Shown here in pieces: positions 1 to 10,612 of a DNA stretch of 64,000 nt. Below the pieces are notes generated by a model, which saw nothing but the letters and a program-made list of their open reading frames with translations, ran no database searches and was not told the DNA's origin. How positions within the stretch are numbered: position 1 is the first letter of the stretch; the number at the start of each line of letters is the position of its first letter. The stretch spans positions 806,001 through 870,000 of the forward strand of contig JAQQWL010000005.1 of NCBI GenBank assembly GCA_038363925.1. Reading direction: 5' to 3'. Source of the DNA: Apiospora phragmitis (lineage: Eukaryota; Ascomycota; Sordariomycetes; Amphisphaeriales; Apiosporaceae). A program made the translations under genes and the position numbers.

Positions 1-1151
1 GCGCCGCCACGCGCGACCGCAGGAGGCGCCAGGCGTCTTCGCGGTTGCGGTGCTGCGACCGCGAGTCTTGCATCGAGACGACCGTGCCGGTGGGGATGTG
101 CGTCAGCCGGATCGCCGACTCCGTCTTGTTGACGTGCTGCCCGCCCGCGCCGCCGGCGCGCATCTTTTCCGAGCGCACCTCCTTGGAGTCGATGTAAAAG
201 TCCGACTCCGGGTTGTCGAAGTCGGCCTCCATGGCGGCCGAGCCGGCCGAGTCCGACGTGGGAAAGGACGGGAGCACCCACACGGCCACGGCGCTCGTGT
301 GCGTCCGCCCCTGCTTCTCAGTCGCGGGCACGCGCTGCACGCGGTGCATGCCGGCCTCGGACCGGAAGAGGTCGTACGCGCCCTCGTCGAGGACCTCGAA
401 CACGGCCTCCGCGAGCGGCGACTCGTTGGCCGCGCCGCCGGCCGCCACCTCGGCGCCGTCGACGACTTCGTATTTCACCGTGTTGGCGCGCAGTCCGACG
501 CGCGCAGTAGGACCGGTACATCTTGTAGACGGCGTCGGCGAAGTAGCGGCCCTCCTGCCCGCCCGGGCCGGGCCGGATCTCGACGAGGCAGGGAAGGTGG
601 GCGTAGGGGTCGCGCGGCGTGAGGGAGGCGGACAGGGCCGTGGCGAGGGTGGTGAGCTGGGCGTGCGTGCTCACGAGCTCGTCGTGGGCGAGCTGCCGCA
701 TCTCGGCGTCCGTCGACTGGGAGAGCTGGTTCAGCTCCGTCAGGGAGGAGCGCGCCTCGTCGTAGGAGCGCAGGGCCGTCGCGACCCGTGACAGCTCGCC
801 GAGCCGTTTCGCGGCCTTGGCGTCGAAGGTCTGCTCGAGGGTCGTGGCGAGGGAGGCATGTTCGGCGGCGAGGTTGCGGGCTCGCTGGAGCAGGGCTGGG
901 GGCAGGTTCGGGCCGGTTGCGTCTGTTCGTCGTAGAAAGGTCAGGTCAGGTCAGGTCAGGTCAGGTCAGGTCAAGTCTGTGTTGCTGGCAGAATTTACCA
1001 AGCCCGGGAGAGCTGCAGCAGGATTGGTTGGTGGTGGGGGAATTTTGACAAGGGAAAACACACCTGTGCTAGCATTTCGGAAGAATTGGCGCCGTAGAGG
1101 CTTTGCCAGAGCTGTTGCACAGCGCCGGCATACCCATGGTGCTGGGAACAT
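1..1151 (-). CDS. Mitochondrial class I peptide chain release factor (partial, 3' end off the window)
   Basis: Terminates mitochondrial translation by hydrolysing peptidyl-tRNA in the ribosome. Exon 1 is 1151-1064 and starts with a Met followed by an Arg-rich, acid-free leader ([20 protein letters not shown]) typical of a mitochondrial presequence. A 141-base intron (1063-923, GTGTGT...AG) joins in frame to exon 2 (922 to the left edge). Exon 2 holds the long N-terminal helical domain, the PAT codon-recognition motif ([10 protein letters not shown]) and the catalytic GGQ at 145-137 within [15 protein letters not shown]. The PAT motif points to an RF1-type factor reading UAA/UAG. The frame breaks at about 499-505, where a GC dinucleotide run appears one GC unit short; the protein is well conserved on both sides, so an assembly error or a recent mutation are both possible. 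Family assignment is secure; intact status is not. Confidence 0.88.
939..973. repeat. Seven-copy GGTCA pentanucleotide repeat inside the release-factor intron
   Basis: Seven perfect GGTCA units on the plus strand read as (TGACC)n on the coding strand, so they spell CTGAC repeatedly. CTGAC fits the fungal branch-point consensus CTRAY, and the run ends 15 bases before the 3' splice site at 924-923. Confidence 0.9.
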
Positions 1152-1620
1152 GTTTTGAATCCTCGGTGTTTGGTTGCGGGAGGTTTCGAGAGAGACGGTA
1201 TCGTATCACATCATCAGCCAATTCAGCTGAAGGTGTCCTGTGTAAATTTTTGATGGGTTTGGGTCAAATGGATCTCTCGGTCTGAGCTTCGCCGATCTGC
1301 GGGCCACGATTGGCCAATGTCCCTAAAAATTAGCGGTCCGCCTTACCATGATCCCCCCCGCTCAGCAGGCTCAGCCCTGAAGAGAATCTGGGGTAGATTG
1401 GAAAGCTACATTTCTGCAAGGAACTGACTGCAAACATTCTACTTCCGCATGTCGCATCTTCCATAATTTACATCATAATACTTCCTTCTTCTTCTTCTTC
1501 AAAATGGGGTTTCATTTGTCATGTGCACAATATGTACATATTTATCGTACATGCTCCATACAAAACTCCAAAATGTACACTCGTGATAAAAGAATAAATC
1601 CCTGCTCCCCGTATCAAGGA
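1152..1620. other. Intergenic, upstream of the release factor
   Basis: No gene seen. It should hold the release-factor promoter (minus strand). A short (TTC)n tract lies at about 1484-1500. Confidence 0.5.
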
Positions 1621-1622
1621 TA

Positions 1623-2083
1623 CCAACATCACTCAACCAACTTGCTTCTGCAGAGCCCTAACTCTCCGCTTGAGCTTCTTCTGACGCCTCTCCTCCCTCA
1701 ATTTCCTCTTTTGGAACACCATGTTATCTGCCAACTTCGTCATCGGGGGCGGGTTGGAGCTGTAGGGAAAGGTCCGCGATCTCTGTTTTCGTTTCCTTGT
1801 CCGCGACCAGTGCTTTCTTGAAACAGGATTCGCAGAATTCTGTCATCTCTGTTGAGTTTGATAGACGGCTCTGCGGCAGCTCCAGCATGGCATCCAAGTC
1901 CACTGCTGTACATGATTCGTCACAGACACTGCAGATGTTGGGTAAGCCGTCGCAGAGGAAGCACTTGGTGCCGAAGTCCTCACAGAGACTGCATACATTG
2001 GATGGAGCTGTGACGATCTGTCCTTCGGTAGTGACAGCTTGTGCGGGAGGTCTGGTTGTCCTCCTTGACCTTCTGCTCGTCAA
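1623..2083 (-). CDS. Hypothetical Cys-rich protein with basic coiled-coil tail (apparent frameshift)
   Basis: No family recognised. From the Met at 2083 the protein carries repeated Cys pairs (CSLC, CFLC, CSVC with DESC, CESC), which suggests a small metal-binding module, followed by an amphipathic helix. That frame stops at 1724, but the overlapping frame one base away continues through a strongly basic heptad-like segment (FQKRKLREERRQKKLKRRVR) and stops near 1625. A one-base slip in the CCCGCCCCCG run near 1745 would join them. The upstream reading frame at 2456-2175 may be another exon of the same gene, but I could not find a convincing intron linking the two. Confidence 0.4.
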
Positions 2084-2174
2084 TCTGCCCTTTTATATTG
2101 GCAGCTTGTGTGGGAGGTCTAGTCATCTTCTAGAAGCTTGACTTTCCGCTCGCCAACATTTGAGCTCGCTGCAT

Positions 2175-2456
2175 TCAGCGAGATTCTGCCCTTCTGGGCA
2201 TTTGAGACTCCAGAGTTATTCCCACCGGACGTTCAGATATGATCATACAGTCATCGTCATCGTCATATGAGCTCGCTGTAGTAGCGACGCCTGAGATGGG
2301 CTTTGAGAGAGCCATTTTTGGAACTTGAGCGATTGTTGTAGTCGTCTGCGGTCGTATATCGGATCTTGAGGATTGTGTTTTGGGGGGTTCTTCTTGTTGT
2401 GGAAGGACTATGTCAGACAACTTTCGACTGTATCGAGAAAAGTACGCGGCGTGCAA
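2175..2456 (-). CDS. Hypothetical ORF with acidic SUMO-interaction-like motif
   Basis: A 93-residue frame, polar and Ser/Thr/Pro-rich, with a stretch DDDDDCMIISERPVG near residue 65. A hydrophobic core next to an acidic run is how SUMO-interaction motifs look, so this is suggestive only. It lies just upstream of, and on the same strand as, the Cys-rich frame ending at 1623 and may be its 5' exon. The start codon and exon limits are uncertain. Confidence 0.3.
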   Translation of the reverse strand: MHAAYFSRYSRKLSDIVLPQQEEPPKTQSSRSDIRPQTTTTIAQVPKMALSKPISGVATTASSYDDDDDCMIISERPVGITLESQMPRRAESR

Positions 2457-3082
2457 TATGACTGGCTGATATGTTCTCTTGAATGGTGTGTCTCAATAAT
2501 TGTGTTGAGGAGTGTTGTAAGTACTGATGCCTTTGACTTTCCTATGGAATCTACCGGGTCAATTAAATAACATCAGATCCCCAGGCGGGTCAGCTTTCGG
2601 AGATGGCTCAGCTTTTCCCAGTTCACTATGCATCTCCTTAGCCTCAACAGGCCATTTTAACTCCAATAAAAACCAGAAAATAGAAGGACTCTCTGAGCAC
2701 GAAATGGGACGGTGACTGTTATCATTACTAGGTTTACCAAGAACCCTGGAACTGTATAACTTTGATACGCCTTATCACCGAGTTTCCACTCCAGGATTGT
2801 CTTTCATCACTGTTCCTAACGGGTGATTATATCGTCGTGGTTTTTCAGATCCATCGATCATATACACAAATATTATTGGCGCATCATTGAATGTAGAGAA
2901 GAAGATCGAATAAGTTTTGTTACTACGCAATAAACGAGAGGCTGCGGCCTTTACTACCGCCATAGCTGATAAATTAAAAGCATGTCAAATCAAAACCAAA
3001 ACCAAAAGCAGAATCCACCCTAGACCCTTCCCTGACCAGTATCCCGTCTCAAAGCCCTACACATCTCAGGACCCTAACTCAT
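2457..3082. other. Intergenic
   Basis: Only short ORFs without recognisable features or supporting splice sites. Confidence 0.5.
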
Positions 3083-3719
3083 CTAGCATCCCGTAACACG
3101 GTCAATCTTGATCATGCACCCATCAGAGTCCCGCTTGAACCGACCGCAGTGAGTGCAGTGCCCCTTGTCGCGGATGGCATTGTAGGCATCGATGAGCTCC
3201 TGGCCGGTGCCCTGGCAGTGGTCGCCTGAGAAGAACAGACCGCAGGTGCCGGAGCAGGTGCCGCTATTCTGGGATCTATAGATGGTTCGTCCGGAAATCA
3301 GCTTTCTGAAATTCCATGCCAGCATGAAAGCTGGGTAAAAGACTCTTTGGCGGGGGTGGAGGGGTGGGTGGATGCGGTTATAACTTTGTTCTCCTCACGG
3401 CTTACCCTTGAAAAGTACTGTATTCGTTCGTAGCAATGACCTTCCTGAAAGCGTCGTCACAAGACCCGCCGAGACGCTCACAAAAGGCCGAGCCCTTGCA
3501 GTCAATGCTGGACTGTCGAGCCATCAGGGCACTGCCGTCGTCAGCCATGGAGCGCGCCTCTTTGGGGGGGCCGGCGTAGATGATGGCGTCGACGGACTCT
3601 TCGCCGTTATCGAGACGGATGCTGCGGATATCAAGCGGGTCGCTGCTGCTCGGCGTGCCTGTCACGGAGACGGCAAGGAACATGCCAACGGCGGTGGTTT
3701 GGAGGATTGAGAAGAGCAT
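3083..3719 (-). CDS. KP4-like killer-toxin-family secreted cysteine-rich protein
   Basis: Two exons (3719-3406 and 3305-3083) separated by a 100-base intron (GTAAGC...TTTCAG) give 178 residues with no break. The first ~22 residues form a signal peptide, followed by a polar propeptide-like stretch to about residue 66. The mature part has ten cysteines (three in exon 1, seven in exon 2), the number in the KP4 virally encoded killer toxin of Ustilago. The order IDCKGS, then a Gly-rich CGLFF region, then CTHCG and a C-terminal GC, follows that family. Family members block calcium channels in competing fungi and affect plant roots; whether this one does is unknown. Chromosomal KP4-like genes are known from several ascomycetes. 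The assignment rests on the cysteine pattern and length. Confidence 0.65.
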
Positions 3720-4961
3720 GATGATGAAATGTTGGAAGGGATTGAGTAGTTGCTGTGAATGGATTGTGTGTATGGCTTGTGAGAGTGTGTGATGGGAAAA
3801 TTAGAGGAGGATAGGGAGGAGTTTATGAGCCTTTTATATTATTTCCTTCCAAGTATTCGGGCCCCTGTATGCCTCTGCTCCTTTGGCTACATGGTATTAT
3901 CCTTACCTAGGTATTCTATCACCAAGTATTGAAGAACGGGGCAGTACAACCGATAGTATGTCCAATGATCATATCGCCATGGTGGGAAACCCAAGAATAG
4001 ATCGGCGGTTATTTTGCTTCGAATCAGAAATCCTTAAGGGAGTGTTCGACGCATGTTCCATTATTGGCTGCCACGGTATGTGTTCCCGCCCCATAGCCGA
4101 CGAGGGACCCCTTAATCATCATGGTACCATGCATTGAATGACGTGATACTACAGTTGATCACGAGCCCGGTAGATTTGCCATCCGTAACTAAAAGCGTCA
4201 AAATAGATGTATATTTACGGACCCTTAAGACGCCACACCTCAGGCGTGGACTCGCAGCTTCGCCACGGTTGATTTCTCAATACTTGCTGACGCGTTTCAA
4301 GTAGTCTAGGTCTTATATCAGAACAGGCTGGGGTTTATTTTAGAATAGGCTAGGTCGTGCATTATGATAGGCTAGGTCGTGGGTAGAATGTCAGCACTAC
4401 GTCGACTTATTCACCCCCTTACCGATTTGGCTAGAAGACAAACGTCAGTTTCATTCTGTACATCTTCTCGTCGAACAGTTGGAAAGGTACGGAATATGTG
4501 TGAATCGATAGATTGATCATTTACCAGACCCCCAGTAAAACGAGAAGTTGTACAGCTTATATGTGTGTGTGGATCGGACCTCCGACACGTCTATGCTACT
4601 AAGTATATCGGCATGTGAATAACCGGCTCTAATTGGTTATATTGAAATAGCCATCATGTAAGACGTTGATTGATGGCCTGCCCTAATATGAAATCATATA
4701 TAGCATAGGACCTGTTTCATCCGATCCTTCTCAAGCCTATTCTAAGTCCTCATAGCCACGATAGATCTTTATTGTTGACTCTCAGCTCGTATCATGTAAT
4801 CTTTAATAGATATAAAGATGGCCATATAGTCTTCAGCCCTCCGTTAAACTACCAAGTCGAGCCCCTTTCACCGTGCCTTCTTGCCTCTGTTTATCTTTAG
4901 TTCTTCATTTAGTGATTTTCTACATATAGTCAACTGCACTCTCTTGCATCTGTCTTCAAAA
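3720..4961. other. Intergenic, about 1.2 kb
   Basis: No gene recognised. A 13-base motif AGGCTAGGTCGTG occurs twice (about 4345 and 4370), with a weaker third copy upstream. The segment should include the promoter of the secreted deaminase-like gene on the plus strand. Confidence 0.45.
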
Positions 4962-5648
4962 ATGCAAATCTTCAAACCACTCTTCGCCTTGGGCGTGGGA
5001 TGCCTGGCCGTCTTGGGCACTCCCATAGCATCACTCCTCGATCACCACAAGCGATCCACCGTCGACCCGTCCGCCGTATCTCTAGATGTACGAGCTGTCC
5101 CCAACGTGGTCAAGGTGGAGCTCTGGGACGGCCTGGGAACCGGCACCAAGACGAACCCGACCTACAAAGCCAAGCTGAGCACCGGCATCGTCGGCAACCC
5201 GACCCACGCGGACGTGGCCGAATACGCGCGGAAAGGCTGGGAGCACATGATGACCCAGTCGCCCCGGCAGAAGGACACCCACCTCATGGCGGCCCTGTAC
5301 ATCCCGACCCGACGCAGCCTGTTCCTGAGCTCGGTGCCGGACGGTCCCGCCATCGGGCACATCAACGACGACGGCGCGACAGCGGCCCCGGCCTGGTGGT
5401 CACAGGTCCAGAACCGGCAGCCCCCCCGCGTCCTCCACGCCGAAGACAGCGCCGCGTCTCTGTACGAGGACTCGCTCACGACCAAACTGGCGGCGGGCGC
5501 CCAGTATCCCACAGGCTCTTTCATAGCTGTGTACGGCATTGTGAACGGCAAGGCCAAGGACGCAGTGCCACTTTGTTCCGGTGGAGGGGATCGACCTCTG
5601 GACCCGCCTTGCCAAACTGTGTTCACCAACTTGGGTGTAGGCTTTTGA
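4962..5648 (+). CDS. Secreted protein with deaminase-like zinc signature (HAE...C...PC)
   Basis: Single exon, 228 residues. I chose the Met at 4962 because it opens directly onto a signal peptide (MQIFKPLFALGVGCLAVLG); an in-frame Met at 4881 would bury it. The C-terminal half contains His159-Ala160-Glu161, then a YPTGSFIAVYG strand, then Cys205 and Cys217 (PLCS...PPCQ). This follows the order of the cytidine-deaminase fold: an HAE helix with the catalytic Glu, a beta strand, and two Cys ligands ahead of the next helix. The Cys spacing (11 intervening residues) is wider than the usual PCxxC, so activity is not certain. Several bacterial toxins and secreted fungal proteins use this fold. The substrate cannot be inferred; it may be an effector or antimicrobial protein. 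Confidence 0.5.
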   Translation: MQIFKPLFALGVGCLAVLGTPIASLLDHHKRSTVDPSAVSLDVRAVPNVVKVELWDGLGTGTKTNPTYKAKLSTGIVGNPTHADVAEYARKGWEHMMTQSPRQKDTHLMAALYIPTRRSLFLSSVPDGPAIGHINDDGATAAPAWWSQVQNRQPPRVLHAEDSAASLYEDSLTTKLAAGAQYPTGSFIAVYGIVNGKAKDAVPLCSGGGDRPLDPPCQTVFTNLGVGF

Positions 5649-6220
5649 GGAGATGATCAGCCATGACTCATTGAAGGGGAGTTGGGGAATTCCTGACTTG
5701 TTACGATGTACCAGTCCCTGACAATTTGCTACTATCTAGCAGAAACTTGGTGGTGTTGTCGTATATACAATTTTGTGGGTTTAGTTTGGTATAAAGTATC
5801 GTAAGGGGATATTGCTTTTTCGTTGGTCTCTATTATCTGTCTGTTTTAGCTAGAAAGTTTCGCACTCGTTTCAGCTTTTATTTTGCTCACTTGCCTGCCT
5901 CTACGCCTACTAGAAATCACCACCGTCGGACTCATTATATACTCTAAGCAGCTAACAGAAGCAATCATAAAATTTCTCATGTTCTTCAAGGAAGGGAAGA
6001 GGATGAACAGCCTCATGCTTTTTTCAAGTTTGCTACCGCTCTCTTACCCACAGTCCACTCTTCTGTAGCTCTTCGCCCACCAACCCACACTAGATAGCCA
6101 GGACCAAAGAGTTCATTTCACACATAGGTAAATGGCAGAGGGGCGCGCGGACCATAGGCATCATCACCATATGCCCTTGGCCAAACCCGTCGGCCATCTG
6201 CCGCGAAGACAGGACCCTCT
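5649..6220. other. Intergenic
   Basis: 3' flanks of two convergent genes; nothing else recognised. Confidence 0.5.
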
Positions 6221-7894
6221 CTACTCATCCCATGGTACCATAGCTGGGGCAGACGGACCCATTTCCCCTCGCCTCCGAGTCATAGCCTGTGCCAAGTATC
6301 TCTTTTCCAGCTCAGAAGAGTATCGTATTGTGTCATCGGCTGTAGTGTAATCCGGCCACTGTATATATATGAAAAGATCCTGAAGCTCGCAAATCCCCTG
6401 GACGGATCTGCTCCAGGCCTGATACGTCGAGCGTAGTATGGCCTCAGGCTCCGGGCCTCTGCCCCAGTCCTCCTTGTGACCCATGAAGAGGGATAGACTG
6501 AGCTTTCTGCTTTCGCATGTGGTAAGGAGGAGCCGAACAGCATTTTCCCACTTCGCCAATAGTCGAATGTATGAGGGACTTGTTACCGAATGAGGTACTG
6601 GGACAACAAGGCCAACTGAGCGAAGGAGTTTTACTGTACCAGGTGGTAGCATCTTGACCCACTCTGTGATTCCAGGAAGAGTTAATTCGCCAGCTTTCAG
6701 GTCATCCAGTCGGCCGCTTTTGGGGAGGATGATGAAACGGTTGCGTTGGTAGAATATCGTCTTGGAGATCTCGTAGACCTGACGACTGACAAGGAAGATA
6801 TGCAACGGCAACCTCCAGCACGTGCAGGTCAAAGAATGGGCCCCGTGATAGAACGAACACGCACAGAAATCCAGTGTGGCCGTGCACTTCGTGCAACAGT
6901 CAAATGGAACCAGCCCACGATCGGAGCTCCATTCCAAGTCGAACGGCGCAACGAGTTCCGAATACTCAAGGATGCGGGAGAGTATTTCTGGCGGCAGATA
7001 GTACGTCTTTGGTTTCTCCTCTTCCGTTTGTCTTGGTAAGCCGCCTCCCAGCCGACAGGCCGTCAGTCTTGCGAGGGTAGAATGTTGCCAACTCGGTTTC
7101 TGGTTCAGGCGAATGGAGCAAGCTCTCAGGTTCTGGATGGGCGAAAGTAGGTTGACGACGTCCTGAGCTGAGTCCATATTCTGAGTATCACAGACCAAGT
7201 CGAGCCGTAATGAGTCCAGTTGGCAATGAGAACTCAGCTCGCCAACTATATACTGCCATTCCTGTAAAATGGCCGTGTGCTGCCTCGCTCGACTTTGAAG
7301 AGGTTGGTCATGGAATCCGTGCCCTTGGCATAGCGGATGGCATGAAAACAGACTTTGAACCTCTGGTCCCTGAGAAGTCCTCAACGACTGGAATGCCCCT
7401 TTGTAGATGCATTCGCAGTTATTCAGGCGAACGGCCAAGATGCGAAGGCTCGATAGTGCAGCTGCGTTGAGGTTCTGCAGAGGCTTCAGACCCCACGAAT
7501 CACTTTTGCTGATGGTGAAGGAATTTTCCGAGTAAAGGGTGTGCGAGACTTCCTTAGATAGGGCACGAGAGATGTACAAGAGCGAGAACGGCAGCGGGGG
7601 ACAGTAGCAGGCAGGCCTGCAGTCGTGCTCGTAAAGTTTGCCCATGAACTTCCTCGACTCAAAGTAGCAGGCGTAGTCAGAAACCAGATCGTCCTTCATG
7701 AGATAGTGGCGGGCGCGGGGCCCTTCTTGATTGAGGTTGATAGGGCAGAAACGAACAAGGCCGGCCAAAAGGTAAATGCGGCGACGGACATGGTAGGGAA
7801 GATCTAGAAAAGATAAGGCGCATGGTGGTGGCGGCGGCGATCGCTCTGGCTGCATTGAGCGCTGCAAGTAGTAGTCGAGTTTGCGCTGTACCAT
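6221..7894 (-). CDS. Protein with two F-box-like repeats
   Basis: Single-exon frame of 557 residues, with no break. Residues ~27-50 (LSFLDLPYHVRRRIYLLAGL) and ~300-320 (YYLPPEILSRILEYSEL) both resemble fungal F-box or F-box-like openings. Each is followed ~70-90 residues later by the same signature (ISRALSKEVSHTLYSENSF and VSRQVYEISKTIFYQRNRF), so the protein is an internal tandem duplication. Fungal proteins of this kind are often substrate adaptors of SCF ubiquitin ligases, but no partner domain is visible here. A Cys-rich insertion (CCTKC, CACS, CTCW) lies in the second half. Function beyond a possible adaptor role is unknown. Confidence 0.65.
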   Translation of the reverse strand: MVQRKLDYYLQRSMQPERSPPPPPCALSFLDLPYHVRRRIYLLAGLVRFCPINLNQEGPRARHYLMKDDLVSDYACYFESRKFMGKLYEHDCRPACYCPPLPFSLLYISRALSKEVSHTLYSENSFTISKSDSWGLKPLQNLNAAALSSLRILAVRLNNCECIYKGAFQSLRTSQGPEVQSLFSCHPLCQGHGFHDQPLQSRARQHTAILQEWQYIVGELSSHCQLDSLRLDLVCDTQNMDSAQDVVNLLSPIQNLRACSIRLNQKPSWQHSTLARLTACRLGGGLPRQTEEEKPKTYYLPPEILSRILEYSELVAPFDLEWSSDRGLVPFDCCTKCTATLDFCACSFYHGAHSLTCTCWRLPLHIFLVSRQVYEISKTIFYQRNRFIILPKSGRLDDLKAGELTLPGITEWVKMLPPGTVKLLRSVGLVVPVPHSVTSPSYIRLLAKWENAVRLLLTTCESRKLSLSLFMGHKEDWGRGPEPEAILRSTYQAWSRSVQGICELQDLFIYIQWPDYTTADDTIRYSSELEKRYLAQAMTRRRGEMGPSAPAMVPWDE

Positions 7895-8600
7895 GGTCTC
7901 GACTTGGGCATTCTAAAGTGGGAGGAGGGGGTTGTAGTCTGTCGAGGATACTAGAGCTTCAATGGCAATTGAGAGGTGTAAACGGAGTATTTCGCGACCC
8001 AAGTTGTGACAAGAAGAAATGACGATGCATGGGTTACACAACAGCTGAACATTACATAAGACGCAGTAAGACGTAGCGCGAAGGAACGCAAGAGCAATCG
8101 GATAACGGACGACCCCACTTACACCCCTCGGGTGTGACTCCAGTGGTTTGCTAACTGACACTTGGATCGATTCGTCAGATGACTGCTCGGCAGTTGCCAA
8201 GTACCTCTGCTCGAGGATTACGAAGCTATAAATAATTCAGAATATTCCATTCGTAATACTGTGTTATATCATAGCAGGTGGGAGTAACAGAGGTCTCAGT
8301 AATACTACTAGACGCATCGTGCATGCTGCTCGATAAGCGATGTCTTGGTGAACAAAGAAGGACGGCCTGTTCTCGCAACATCGCCGGCGATATACACCTG
8401 GAAACTCGTCTCCGGAACCCCAACCGTTGTTTCTATTATTTTTCTAGAGTATAGATGCTAACAAGTAGTCTTCTAGAATGCCATTCCCAGCAGGTAATCT
8501 GTTGACTATTTAACTAGTGTGTTTCTCCCCCGAATGTGTTTCCCTTAATCTCACCCAATACCGACACGAAACAACACGAATCATATTATCTCAAAACACA
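7895..8600. other. Intergenic between the F-box-like gene and the interrupted locus
   Basis: Short ORFs only. A TATA-like TATATAA lies at about 8650, just before the transposon. Confidence 0.4.
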
Positions 8601-8619
8601 GCCGCAAAAACAAATTTTC

Positions 8620-8706
8620 CCAAGCCAAGTCAAGATCAACCATCATCCTATATAATTCCGAGAGCACCTGGAAACTCGGAGTCTCGTAAGGGCTCCATCG
8701 CCTCTA
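8620..8706 (+). pseudogene. 5' flank or 5' coding fragment of the Ser/Asn-rich locus, cut by a pogo element
   Basis: The bases before the TA target site read ESRKGSIAS in frame. If the transposon and one TA copy are removed, the frame runs without a stop into ITTGSQLSALSDSGSS and the downstream gene. That makes coding sequence likely here, but the first Met of the downstream part lies at 10668, so this could also be leader or promoter. The true 5' limit is unknown. Confidence 0.35.
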
Positions 8707-10612
8707 AGCTAAAGCACCCCCTCACGGGCCACCCCTTTACGGGCCCCTTTACTGAGCTACCGTTACCCCTATAATCAAAGCCATTTCTACGGCTATAATT
8801 AACGTAAATATATTATCTTTCGTTATTTTTAATAATAATATAATCCTTCGCCTCCGTGCTATTATTTTTTATAGTTTTTATAGCGTTACGAGGCCTTCTT
8901 AATACTTCGACGTCGTTAGCTTCGTTCTCGTATACGACCCTACTTTTTAGCCTCCGCTTAGCCCGGCGTATATTAGTTATATAAATAAATCGTTACTCCG
9001 GTACGATTTTTACCTTCTAATATATTTTCGTAGTTTTAATATTTAGTTTAGTTTAAAAATAATTAACCTAAGTTTCGAAATACGCGATTTTATTAACGTT
9101 TTAATTTAAAGCTTTATTAGCTTTTTTAATAAAAAACTATTAAAAAAGTAATTTAAAAATAAGTTTATAATAACTAATTTTTAATTATTATTTTATAATT
9201 CCTAATTATTAAAGGGTGTTTTAATAAATATTAAAATTAATTTAGCAAAGAAATCGAGTATTAATTCTTTTTTAACTACTTTTAATAATTTTAAACGTAC
9301 CCGGGTAACTTTTATATCTTTTAAAATAATATATTTTAACAATAACGGCTTCGAACGATCTCGTGAATAAATTTTAAACGTTTTAAATTATATAAGGAAT
9401 TAATATATTAATCTTAATTTAACGGTATATTTTTAATATATTTATTTTTATAGGTTTTAATTTAAAAACCGTATTTAAGTAATTTTTTAAAACAATTCTT
9501 AACTTTCTTTTTAATAAATTAAAAATTCCTATATTAAAAACTTATATTATATAATTATAACATAATTTATAAAAAATTAATTATATTTTATTTACGAAAT
9601 AAAGTTATAAAAAGTTATTATTTATATATAATTTATTTATTATTATAACGAAACTATATATAAAAAAAATATTTTAAATTTAATCTAAAGCTGTGATATT
9701 ATTAGTTCACTTTTTAAGTAACGCTTTAAACCGTTAGTTATTTTAAAGATAGCCGTTTTAATTTAAAAACTACTAGCTTTAAACGTCGGCCCTTTTAAAA
9801 ATAACTAGCGGCGAGAGGGCTACCCTATTATAGCCTATATATTCTAAGGTAGTAATCTATTCCCTTTTTTCGACGTCTTTTTTAAAGGTTAAATAGCTAG
9901 TAGTTTTAATAGTTACTTAGTGGTTATTATTAACGCTTTAACTAATACTTATTTTGTTAATATTATAAAAGCGTTTAAAAAAGATATTAAGTAATTTTAA
10001 AGTATTAAGTTTATTAAAAAAGACATTAATATTTATTATTATAGTTTTATTAATTTAATTATAATTAATTATTTTTAACTTTACGGTTTTAATAAACTCG
10101 TTTTTAATAAAAAAACGAGTATGCTATTATTATTTTAAAGTATAAAAGGCCCTAGAGGCGTTTAATATTCGCTAAGCTATAAATTTAAACTTAATTAATA
10201 TTAATACGAAGCTTAACTTAGCTTAATTAACGGTTTAATATATTAATTCGTTTTTTAAAAGTAATAATAAAACCTGTTAATCTTTATTAAACTTATTTTT
10301 AATAGGTATACCGACGAGACGGCGTTAAATATACGATCAGGGGGCTAATTATTTATGAGCGGATTCGCGAATAGCTACTCCGAGCTTTACGTCGCGCACG
10401 GCAGCTTATATACGCTTTTAAATATCGAACAAAGATATCGTTATAAAGAGTAGAAGTAAACGAAAAGAACAAGGGTAATAATTATTTTAAAAAATAAAAG
10501 GTAATAATTAAATTAAAAAGTTTTCTAATTAGGATGCACAGTAAAAAGACACGTTCGTGGGGTAAAACGCGGTGGCCCGTAACGAGGTGGCCCGTGAGGG
10601 GGTGCTTTAGCT
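8707..10612 (-). mobile_element. RIP-degraded pogo/Fot1-type DNA transposon, copy 1
   Basis: 1906 bases, with terminal inverted repeats beginning AGCTAAAGCACCCC and continuing for about 45 bases, flanked by TA on both sides (8705-8706 and 10613-10614). This fits the Tc1/mariner superfamily. The interior is extremely AT-rich with no intact frame. Its sequence matches, in reverse complement, copy 60955-62768, where a DDE_1 transposase motif can still be read. No transposition capacity is left in this copy. Confidence 0.85.

Noticed and set aside
2775..2963. 62-residue minus-strand ORF
   Set aside because: No domain, no signal peptide, no homologous feature; length expected by chance.
4881..4961. 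Upstream in-frame Met for the deaminase-like gene
   Set aside because: It would place ~27 residues before a clear signal peptide.
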